Shown: positions 12,735-23,828 of the stretch, in pieces
How the letters are laid out: every line of letters begins with the position of its first letter
Numbering within the stretch: the first letter of the stretch is position 1
Origin: Vespa crabro
Taxonomy: Eukaryota; Arthropoda; Insecta; Hymenoptera; Vespidae
Assembly: GCF_910589235.1 (NCBI RefSeq)
Contig: NC_060964.1
Coordinates: 7,423,207 to 7,487,206 of the forward strand
DNA length: 64,000 nucleotides
Reading direction: 5' to 3'
Program-made: the position numbers and the translations under genes
The notes under the pieces: model-generated
What the model was told of the DNA's origin: nothing
Databases searched by the model: none
The model's input: the letters and a program-made list of their open reading frames with translations, nothing else

Positions 12735-14247
12735 TTAAAAATCGATATTTCCTTTGATTTCTAATAAATATCGAAAGGTAAGTTTGGCTTGCAAATTTTT
12801 CATATGAAACTTTCGAAGAAGCTCGGCATCGTAAAAATCTTGAAGATTTCTTATCCTCCGATGTTTGAGAGCTTCCTCTTTGGTCAAGAGTAAAGTATTC
12901 CAGGGTGACCATTCTACGTCATTACGAAAACGTAAAAGACACAATCGATCGAGCTGGTCGCACTCGGAAATAGCGGATTTTCCGTGCCAGATGCCGTTTA
13001 CCAGACGATAAACGACCTTGGGAGGTATAACGAAAGCAAAGCCCGTGTGACAACGGTTACTCGTCTCTAGACGCCTGACCTCTTTCAGCATTCGTCGATA
13101 CGGCTCGTAGACGATCCTTGGAGTCCTACCAGGACGTAAACCGATGCAATAAACGCACGACGAGAAACTACGAAATCGATGATGACGATGATATTTTATC
13201 GATGATAAAATTCTACCGCAGGATTTACAAAATCTTTTTGTATTACGATCTATAACATTATCGATAACACTTATTTGATGATTTTTCAATGAATTATTGG
13301 CGAACAATATAAAAGCGATTGCGATACGATCTCTCAGGCAATTCAATTTGGACACGTCGATCCTAAGGGATAAAAGATCGATCTCTTGATTTATAAGATA
13401 AATCAATTCGTCGGAATAAATGCAGGTATGAGGCTCGGCTTCCTTTTTAATCCCGATCAATAGTTCCATACGCTTTGAATTCGTAAAATCGTTTTTCGTG
13501 CAAAGCATGTCGTAGAGATTACGAAATTGTCGAGACCTTTGAACGATCGGTGTGTCTACTAAGATCGATTCTCCTTGATTAATCCTCCAAAGGACAGGTT
13601 TCGAAAGCTCCTCGAGGAAGTTACGTCTACGTCGTTCCTTTAACTTCAGCTTCGCCGCACTCTTCATCGCGTCTATCTTACGAAGGAGTTCTACTTCTCT
13701 CGATAGGATGAGACTACAAACGGCGATCTTCGACGGGCGGAAAAGCTTACCGGTCACTCGTTCGATCTCCAAAATACGCCATTGGTCCAAAGCGTTGTAG
13801 AGCCGATCGAAATCGGATTTCGTTTCCGGCTGCAGACCATCTAACCTCTCAAGATCTATCTTCTCGAGTGGACGCCTTGAGTCTTCTCCAAAATCGTTTC
13901 TTTCTTGAATGAAATTTTGAGAGGAACTTGTACTAGCGTATCTCGCACGATAAGCCCTATCAAAAATAATACAATTTTCGTGATAAATAAACCAATTAAC
14001 TTATAGATATATTACTAATAATGATATCTAATGTATCGATATAATGATAATATAATTTAATGAAATGAAGATTTATTTATTCTTATTTATGCACAATAAA
14101 TAATATCAAGTTGTACACTTGGACTGCGCTATTTCCCTTAGACACTTTAAATAGCTGATCATTTATAGGGAATGAATAATTTTTACTCGTAAAAAAATGA
14201 CGTATACTTTTTAAAGCCTTGAAAGTAATGATCACATTTTTAATTCT

Positions 14248-14284
<37 letters not shown>

Positions 14285-14911
14285 CATTCACAAATCATTC
14301 AATGCACGAATTGTTTTAATTGAGTTCAAAGTTCGTCTGAAATGTCCTACATCTCCCATTCCCTCGCTCCACAGGTACAACTAAGATTAATATACAATAA
14401 TATATCTTATATGTATAAGGATTAAATTAGATTAGAAAAAAATGAAATTAGAACAAATATTCTTATCTCGTGTAAATATTTAATTCGCTATTAAAAAATT
14501 CATTCTGAAATGTTCGCGATCGTAAGGATCGTTTTAATTTGAGCAACCAAAAATATTATATTCTTACCTGTAAAATCTCTGTATTTTTATTGCACTAGCT
14601 TCCTCCGACAAATTTGTCGATCCTATTAATTTTGTGGCCGTATTAAAAATATCACGGACTCGAATAAATCTGTCTTCTAAGTCAGGCACGTAGCTCGTTC
14701 GAATAGACTTGTCGCGATACGTACACGTAGATACATTCACGGGATCCGTCGTTTGTACGAAACAATTGCACTTATTTTTAACATCCTTACCATCTGCAGA
14801 TGTTTGCGTAAAAGCATTATAATATGATATTCCTGTAATAGTGTTTCTCCAACCTCCTAGGAATAATTTTTCTTTAGGTGTATCATCGATTATTTCTACT
14901 ACCACGACCAT
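12735..14911 (-). CDS. IQUB-like protein, copy A (IQ-motif, ubiquitin-like domain gene family)
   Basis: Two coding exons on the minus strand: 14911-14568 and 13956-12735, joined in phase (CAG/GTAAGA donor), giving about 521 residues. The N-terminus has the family block LGGW-R-x-TG-x-YxNA-TQT (residues about 17-37). An IQ motif (IQRFYRAYRAR) spans the intron at about residues 110-120. A four-cysteine module (FCKSC then SSCVYC) lies at about 358-385, and an EWSPWN motif at about 470. IQUB is known from the radial spoke 1 of motile axonemes (FAP253 in Chlamydomonas) and binds calmodulin. The ubiquitin-like domain of vertebrate IQUB is not encoded upstream; the ATG lies right before the conserved block. 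The C-terminus stops soon after LQAKLTFR and lacks the last exon seen in copy B. Expression in male germ line or ciliated neurons is inferred from the family. Confidence 0.8.
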
Positions 14912-15061
14912 TTTTTTTCTCTTCCTTTTCTTTTTCTCCCTTTTTTTCTCTCTATTTTTAACTGTTCACCATAAATATTAATTGTTTACTTGTTGAATCT
15001 GTAAAAAGTTGTAATTACACTTAACAAAAAAAAAAAAAAGAAAAAAGAAAAAAGAAAAAAG

Positions 15062-15126
<65 letters not shown>

Positions 15127-15366
15127 GTATATACATATGTAACAATACGAATGAGTATAATAAAAAAGAAGATATGTGGATATATCTGTGTACGTGTATG
15201 TATGTATGTGATTATGTAATCGTCTAATCAACAACGTGGAAAATCTAATCGCGAAAGAAAAATGATAGTATAGAGAAAATTATTGTTACGTTCGAAATAT
15301 TTCGAAGAGTTATCGAATATATCTCATATTCGAATATATCGGCTGGTATAATATATACGAGACACA

Positions 15367-15424
15367 GTTGTTACAATATTTGCACGGTGCCACGGGACGA
15401 AATTGCCGACAATATTGCAACAAC
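15367..15424. repeat. Inverted repeat able to form a hairpin
   Basis: A 14-nt arm (GTTGTTACAATATT, 15367-15380) faces its near-perfect reverse complement (AATATTGCAACAAC, 15411-15424) with one mismatch and a 30-nt loop. It lies in one of the few non-repetitive islands of this intergenic region. No function is recognised. Confidence 0.6.
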
Positions 15425-15596
15425 CGCAACCAGTTTTCGCGGCGTATGTATCGACAACCGTGCTTGCATGCCGTTGTTGGAGGTTTATAATACATGTCGG
15501 AGCCGAGCGTCGCAGCGATGAAAATTTATCATCCGCGATGATAATGACACTCGTAGGTCATTTTTTTCTCCTCTTCTCTCCCGATCTCTATCTCTG

Positions 15597-15638
<42 letters not shown>

Positions 15639-15693
15639 TGCAAACCGAACGAAGATTTAAATGATAAATGCGAAAGATATTTACTACGATTGT

Positions 15694-15729
<36 letters not shown>

Positions 15730-16370
15730 GGAGAGAAACTATCGATACAAATCGCAACCGAGCTTTTGGATAATCCGATCCGTTTAATCTTTATGAACGA
15801 AGTTCGAATGGAACTTGTCTTTCTTTTTCTCTTTTCTTTTTTCTTTTACTCTTTTTTTTTTTTTTTTTATTATTCAAAAAATATACGTTGTGTCGCGTGA
15901 TGATATTATAAAAAAGAAAAAAAGAAGTAAGTAATCACGCTCCGTCGTAATCCTTCACTCGTCATACCAAAGAAAAATTATTCGCTCAGATCAATGAAAC
16001 TCTGAACTTTGAAAATTTTAATCCCGTTTGAAGGATCCTTGTATTCCTTCGAACATGATCACTCCCAATAAACCCCCTTAACGAATTTTCTATTAATACA
16101 TACAGAATAGTACTTTACCAGAGGAAAATAAAAAGTCCAACTCGAAAATGTTCTCATCCACTTTTTTTTTCGCCCACCCAATCCCTCCCCCAAAAGTTCC
16201 ATTCAACCGTTGGCAAAAGAACACACCAAGAAAGATAACTATCAAGGCGACCTGTGGGATAACGATAATGCTGGCAATAAAGGAAATTACTATTCCACGG
16301 TTTAAGATCCTGACGACTAACCTGGAACTGAGAGAAGAACGTGTAGGGAAAGAGAGAAAAAGAGAGATAT

Positions 16371-16431
<61 letters not shown>

Positions 16432-16735
16432 CTACTCGTTTTGCAATTTTAAGTAGTCATATCTACCATCTCATAGAATTCCTCATCACATTCGGCTTAA
16501 ATTTTCCTCACGATCGGGACATCTAATTGTAAGTTAACGTTTGAAATGGAACACCATTTTAAATACATATTCACATATTTTCAAAATTAATTATAACTAT
16601 TGAATCAATTCAAGTCACGTTTCATTGTTCCACGAATAATATTGTTTTCCTTTTTCTCCCTCTCTCTCTCTCTCTCTCTCTCTTTTGCAACAAGAAGAGA
16701 GAAAGAAGATAAGAAAAAAAGAAATAGAAATATTG

Positions 16736-16778
<43 letters not shown>

Positions 16779-17125
16779 GTACGATAAAGTCGAACCCTCG
16801 AAACCATTATCGCGAATACACATTAATCGATCGTTATCGATAGACGGTCATCGAAGCATTTCATTTTATGCATATATGCATGTATGTATATACATATTAT
16901 ACCTACATCGAACGTAACTCTATCTGGACATTGTCCATTCTTTTATCGATCATGCGAACGTACCAATAACGGAAACGATTGCTCCTATCGATATTCACGC
17001 GGCACGAGCGTTTAATAAATTCTAATGTTCTCGATCCGCAGTTATATTTTTCTGCGATATGGAAAGAGAAAAAAAAAGGGCTGGCGGGGGTGGCGCGGTA
17101 AAGAACAATATAACAGTAATAACAA

Positions 17126-17239
17126 TAGTAATAATAATAATAATAATAATAGTAATGACGACGACGACGACGACGACGACGACAACGACGACGACGACGA
17201 CGACAACAATGATGATGATGATGATGATGATGATGATAA
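17126..17239. repeat. Compound (TAA)n-(GAC)n-(GAT)n trinucleotide repeat
   Basis: Three adjoining blocks with the same 3-bp period: AAT/TAA units to about 17155, GAC units with AAC interruptions to about 17207, then GAT units to about 17239. A short (TA)n follows. The shared period suggests stepwise mutation of one ancestral trinucleotide array. Confidence 0.9.
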
Positions 17240-17483
17240 GAATCGCAAGATTATATATATATATATATATTTTTCTCTTTTTTTCTTATCTTTTTTTTTT
17301 ATCAAGCAAAGTACAATAGAAAACGTATAAGGTCGAGGATTGAAATACAAGCGAAAAATACGGTCTCTCTTTCTATCTATCTGTCTATTTATTTATCTAT
17401 CTATCTATCTATCTATCTACATCTCTCACGATCAAGAGTTATGAAGAATATTTGAAATTTCAGATCGAGGACAGGAAGAGAAA

Positions 17484-17535
<52 letters not shown>

Positions 17536-17700
17536 CAGTAAATGTGTATCGTTAGAAACAAAGACGGATACTTGCACAAAGCTGTTCTCTTTCTCAAGAA
17601 GAATACGAATTCGGTTCTCATGGGAATTAAAAGCCGGTGATAAATTTTCCTCGTACGCGTGTGTATGAAAAAGTAAAAAAGAAGAGATAGATAGATAGAT

Positions 17701-17735
<35 letters not shown>

Positions 17736-18132
17736 ATGTCTCCCTTGGGAAAGTTTCGTTGAATAACGCGGTGAACAACAGTGGCGACTAGACGCGACAC
17801 AATAATTATGAAAGATGTTAATTTTCGTAAGTTGAAGGAGGAGAAAGAAGAAGAGGAAGAAGAGAGGAGGATATGAAATAAAAGGAGGTGAAGGAGGAGG
17901 ACGAGGAGTTGTTCCGGAGATTGTAGAGAAAGGTGAAACGAGCCGTTGACACTCGTATATGGATACTGTAGGTAGGAGCTAGTCGCAAACGATATAACAA
18001 AGGCCACCCAAGAGAATACTTTCTACACGATGCACGTGCGACGTAACACTTTTCATATATTATGAATTACTATGCAAGGAAAATGGAGTCAAAGGATTGA
18101 GAAGAGGAGATAGAAGAGATAGAAGAGAAAAG

Positions 18133-18164
<32 letters not shown>

Positions 18165-19484
18165 AAGAGGTTGCTAAGATACGGCACGCGGTGAAGAAAT
18201 TTTTTTTTCAAAAACGAGCTCCGCAGCTTAGACAAGAAGATAGATAGTTAGTAAAATATTCTTATAAAATTTGACAAATAATATCAAACGATTTGTTTTT
18301 TTCTTCTTATTATTTATTTTTCTTTTCTTTTTTTTTAAATCTTTTTTTTTTAACAGTACGCGTCTCTTCGCAAAAATTGTTATCGTTAAGTCAGTAAAAA
18401 AAGCGAACGCTTAACGTCACATCAAAATGTTTACTCTTCTCCAAGTGCTTGATCGTTTTTGTTCATACAAATGAGTTATCTTTTTAATTGGACAAACCTT
18501 GGAGAACTTCAATCAGGTTGATATATTCCTTGTGTGTACGTAAAAATTGAGTTAACGAAATATTTATCTGATAATGAGAATAAAATAAATAGACATATTT
18601 GATATTTTTAACATCAAAAAGAGAAAGAATGTGTGTGTATGTGTCTATGTGTGTGAGAGAAAGTGAAAAGAAGCAAAAAAAGAAACGAAAAGAAAACAAA
18701 ACACTGAATTTCGTAAAAATCTCATTTATTAATTGAGCAAATCAAAATAAAGGTTCAAAAAGAATTTAACCAAGCTACTCTAATGCGAAATGTTTATTAA
18801 ACGTGATATAAATATCAAATGCAATTATTACGAGCATGCAAACCGGTCGAGGATCAAAATGTATGTATATATGTATATATATATACATATGTATTTTTTC
18901 AAGTACACTCTTAAAAGATTCTCATTAAAATAAATACAGAAAATAAACACAGTTTATTTACTTACTCAATAGAAATGGAAATATCTCTGTTAGGTTTTTA
19001 ATTAGAGATTAAAAAGGTTTGTTCTTAATTGTTAACAAACGAATTCTTAATCAAGGCGGGATTACTTTTTTTCTTCCTTTTGTTTTCTTTTTTTTCTCTT
19101 TGTCTTCTTCCTTTTCTTCGTCTTCGTCGAAAGAAATAATCTAACGAGTATTTTTCCAAAGTGTTAATGCATCACTTCTTTGAAGAAGATCCGCGTTAAA
19201 TTCATTTACTTAACGATGCAAATGTATTAAGAGTTCGATGGATACTGATGGTACGAATAAATGGAAGGTAAAGTACGAGCTTCGAACGTGTAAAACCTTA
19301 AATCTTTATCGTTGCTAATGGCAACACGTTTGGTCGATCGATCAAATGAATTCGTTTGCCCTTTCTAATTTATATGCATCATAATTAGAAAGTTTTCATA
19401 TTGTAATATGTGATATTTGCGCAACAATATGAAAATAATCAGATTAATTTTGTCGTTGTCAAAGTACGTGATATTTAAAAATAA

Positions 19485-19534
<50 letters not shown>

Positions 19535-20216
19535 AAAAAATAAAAAAAATAAAAAAAAATATATACATATATATACGTGTGCGTTTGTATGCATATATAT
19601 GTATTAATATTAACAATGGAAACAATAAATGTTTTGAGATTAATTGCAAAGTAATATACCTTTAATTTTTTATATAATTCTTTCAAAGATTTTTTACACA
19701 CCTATATACACATACACACAAAGCATATGCACGCGTAAATGCTTGTATGAATGTATACGAAGAATAAAAAAAAAAAAAAAATCTCGTCATTTCGTTTTCT
19801 TTCAAAGGAAAGATTCGTTCGTACGGAATGAATTAATTCAAAGTACCGGATACGCCGGCAGCTTTAATTGCGTATTTTCTTCCTGATTGAAAGTATCGAT
19901 CGTAAAGGAAAAAACCGCACACTTTTCCTAATAGAAGTTAAATCGTCGTTGTTTGCATGAAAGTGCCTTGCTCTTACCTCAGTTAAGACTCCTGGTAACT
20001 TAATTCCCTGGGATATATAATTGAAATCTATGCTAATTTCTCGAAAAAAATTTCTCGAAAACTTTTGTAAATAAAATATATATAAAATATATTTAAAATA
20101 TATATGTAAAATATGTATATATATATATATATGCTTAAAATTTATTTAAACAATATTATTATTTAAATAATATTAAAAAAAAGAAGATCCATGAATCCTG
20201 ATAATTTTTTAAAACG

Positions 20217-22590
20217 TTAAAACTCGTACCCTTCGAGATAAATCCCTTTGTTAAATGGCACGTAATCCTTTCTGTCTTGTATCGTGTAAAATCGTGAGGA
20301 TTCTCTAAATTCTTTATCGTAGTAGCTCAATCGTCTAAATAAATAATATAAAAGATTAAATAGGATACAATGTGATCTAACAATAGGAATGATTATTTTT
20401 TTTTTTGCTTTTCTTTTTTATCTTCTTTTATCAATTTTTACTTGAAATAATTCTTCGCCGCCAAGTGTTTCAATAAGATCTGATGTAATAGTGATTTCGA
20501 ATAGATTTTGGTAAAATCATCGATACAATAATGAATCTCTGCCTCTTCTTCGGTTAAAAGAATACAATTCCATGGTGACCATTCAACGCACTTATTGTAT
20601 CTGACCAATCTTAATAAGTAAATATCAATATTTTTACTTATGATCGAATGATTTTGCCAGATATTATTAACCAAATAATAAATGTCCCTCGACTGCATCA
20701 TAAATGCCAACGACGAGAAACATCTTCTTCGTTTCTCTTCGGCTTGCACGTAATTTAAAATAAAAATGTATGGTTCGAAATTAACGCAAGAGTAATTCTG
20801 TTCTTTCAACAACGTACAACCTTAAATAACGATCGAACATCACATTTCGTTTTTTAATATTTTGTAATATATGTAGACAATGTGTATTTGCTATAAAGAA
20901 AAAAAAGAAAAAAAGAAAAAAAAAGAAAAAGAATAAAGAAAGAAAGGAAGAAAGAAAGAAAAAGAAAAAAGAAATTAAATTGCATTTACTGGTACAAGAC
21001 GTTAATTTTTTCAATCCACTGTGAGCTGAAAATCTATTACAGGGAAGTAATTTTCTACAGCTTTTACAAAATATCGTTTTTATCTCTAATGGTTCACGAA
21101 ATTCCTCGCATTTAGGATCATCTTTGAAACCCTTACGTATATTCGTACAAGCACAAGTACCAGAATTGGCAACGAATTTTAAATAATCATCTATATTAAT
21201 TAGAATTAATCGTTATTAGAATGTTATAAATTTTTTTTTTCGATTCTTTTTACGAATTCTCACATAGTATTCTCTTTCTTAAATATTCGAGAGATAGACT
21301 CTTTATGCCTCTCGACAATAACATTATCTCTTGGTCCAATAGATAAATCAAATCGAAAGCGCAGATACAGATGTGAAATCCAAGTGATTTTTTTAACATC
21401 AATAACAATTCCATTCGTTCTTCCACGTTCAAATTATCGTTACTTAACGAATTGAATATGCTCAAATATTCCCGTGCCTTTTGAGTCTTCAATGTGATCA
21501 TTTCTATGAGTTTTGCCTTATATCCGTGCCATTGTATAGGCTTAGAATTGATCTTTAAAAATTTAACACGTTTCCTCGTTCTGTATTGCTCTCTTATCCT
21601 TTGTTTAAATTTATCGATAACGTTGTACATTTCCACGGTTTTATTAAGAACGAAACAATTTTCAGCACGTTGAGTACCTTTGAAATAACGTGCATTTATC
21701 TCCTTTTTACGATCAAGTCTCCATCGTTCGATTAATTCAAACAACATATTAAAATCTGCTCTTGAACGTGGATTAATCTTTCGTAAAAGTTCCTGCTCGT
21801 GTCTTTTTCTGCGAACGTTTTCAAAAACAGAACGTTTATTTTTTTCTTTTTTTTTTTTTTTTTTTTTTTTCTTAAAGCACAACTAATCAATCGCAAGAAA
21901 TGTTATGGTGTTTTAATTTCTTTTTTCTCTTTTTTTTTTTTTATACAATACGATGAAAAATATTTTTTTGCACATACTTTTTTAATCAATTTTCATGAAT
22001 AGTTTTATTTCTTTCTTAGACTCGCGTACCTGTACATAATGATTCTCTCTTCCCGATGTCGTTTACATTCTTTCATTATTTCTCTATATTGTCGAGCACA
22101 TTCCTTCATATATTTCAAAAGTCTATATATCCGATAATTCCTTTGAATAATCCTCGCACGTTGATTAAGATCGAGACGCCATTGTATTTCATCGTATGGC
22201 TCATAACACTTTGGCGTCATATATTTGTCCTTTATATTCGATACGTTACAATCCGTTCTACGCTTACAACAATTAAGATTAATTAACGAAGAAGAAGAAA
22301 AAAATTAAAATGCACGTATTAATAAGAATATTAGATTTCTTTTTTAATTTACGTATATTATCGCACCGCCACATTTGTGTAGTTTTATTATACGACGATT
22401 GTGTTGTTCCATCTTTAGTTTCCACCGTTTGAACGGCAATGCTACAGCAATTATCCCAGGAAATATTTTTAGGTGGTGGTCCGGTTTGCGATACTGCGTT
22501 CAAATATTCTATACCAGTGATTTTATTTCGCCATCCACCCAAATAAGGTTTCACGATCTTCCGATCTTCAACTTCAGTTATTAAAACCAT
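20217..22590 (-). CDS. IQUB-like protein, copy B (tandem paralogue)
   Basis: Six exons on the minus strand: 22590-22367, 22257-22030, 21808-21264, 21190-20990, 20820-20442 and 20334-20217, about 564 residues. All junctions keep phase; the first intron is the least sure, because its donor (GTGCGA) is weak and a GTAAAT site lies nearby. It shares with copy A the GGW-R-x-ITGIEYLNA-SQT N-terminal block, an IQ motif (IIQRNYRIYR), the cysteine module (FCKSC ... SCTSC), and EWSPWN followed by LLTEEEA. Exons 3-5 equal the single large exon 2 of copy A, so two introns here are absent there. The last exon adds about 39 residues ending YLEGYEF that copy A does not have. The ubiquitin-like domain is also missing. 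A long Lys-coding A-run just upstream of exon 3 is intronic in this model. Confidence 0.78.
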
Positions 22591-22843
22591 ATTTCGTATT
22601 ACGATTATTATACGACGAGTACAAGCTCTTCATCAATTATATGCACGTCTTCTTTCATCGATAAGACGAATGACGATGAACTAATTTGAAGAAACAAGAT
22701 TGTCCATCCATTAAAACGCTCATTCTTGATTGGTCTAAACGACTCATTAAAAAAAAAAAAAAAAAAAAAAAAAAACTATATAATACAGATATTTTCAGAT
22801 ATATAAGAAAAGGATCATGTGTAAATGTTTTTGATGTTTAAAC

Positions 22844-22878
<35 letters not shown>

Positions 22879-23220
22879 GTTTATATATACATATATATTT
22901 GTATATGTATATACGTTTATGTATTTATATTATAAATAAAGCTGACTTAAAAAATACTCTGTATTCCAAGCAGATCGTGTTATCGTGACAAGTAACAAAA
23001 AAATTTGATAACATACATTGATATCATTGATATTATACGCAAGAAAAAAAAAAAAAGGAGATAGATTGATTCTGAAGTTTACAACGATGTTTAACGACGT
23101 TTACGGCGTTTTTTTCTTTTTCAACTATTTTCTTTTTAAAATGAATTTTTTTTCTCAGAACTCCTCACTGCTATCATTGTTACAAGCCATAACTAAGATA
23201 TATCCTATTATTTTTAATGT

Positions 23221-23253
<33 letters not shown>

Positions 23254-23497
23254 ACATTATCGCACTATCTACATTATACTATGGATTCTACATATTATAT
23301 GTACATTTCACATTGGCTTGTAACTTTTACAAACATTATTTAATATATAGACACATTTGTTCGCACGCGACGTACATTGATTCTCCCCTAAAACACATAC
23401 GAGATTTTTCATAACTTATTTACAAATATCATTTCTTATTAGCATAAAAGTTTATACAAAAAATGTTTGTCAGAAAATGTATATAATTGTATATATG

Positions 23498-23552
<55 letters not shown>

Positions 23553-23828
23553 TGTAGGACATTACATAATTCAAATAGAACACATTCGTTTTTGCTTTCT
23601 TTTTTTTCTTTTCTTTTTTTTTTCTTTTTTTTTTTGTTTTGTTTTTTTTCTTTTTTTTTCTTTTTTGTTTTTTGAAAAAAAAAAAGACTTCTTTCTTGCG
23701 ATTATGCCGAATAAAATTTAAAACATTTCGAAGCATAACGCGCTAAAATATTTTCAAAATTTAATGTAAACTAAAATAAATAACATATTTACTTATACAG
23801 TAAAATGCGACTATTACAGATATATAAT
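22591..23828. other. Intergenic region upstream of IQUB copy B and downstream of NAA35
   Basis: AT-rich with no supported exon. It contains a poly-A run at about 22749-22775, (TA)n at 22847-22875 and about 23219-23246, a (TA)n of about 47 bp at 23503-23549, and T-rich imperfect homopolymers at 23600-23670. It should hold the promoter of the minus-strand IQUB copy B and the 3' UTR end of NAA35. Confidence 0.7.

Larger units (their letters stand above)
14912..20216. other. Intergenic region between the two IQUB-like copies
   Basis: No coding exon is supported. It holds many microsatellites: (TA)n at 15065-15124, (CT)n at 15597-15634, (GA)n at 15695-15724, 16367-16430, 17488-17531, 17702-17730 and 18132-18159, (CT)n at 16661-16682 and 16738-16774, TATC units at about 17371-17419, and (TA)n at 19487-19526. 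A compound trinucleotide repeat and an inverted repeat are listed separately. 18160-19480 and 19600-20216 are plain AT-rich DNA. Confidence 0.75.

Noticed and set aside
12735..22590. A single gene spanning both IQUB-like blocks
   Set aside because: Both blocks contain their own start, IQ motif, cysteine module and stop in the same order, so they are duplicates and not halves of one gene.
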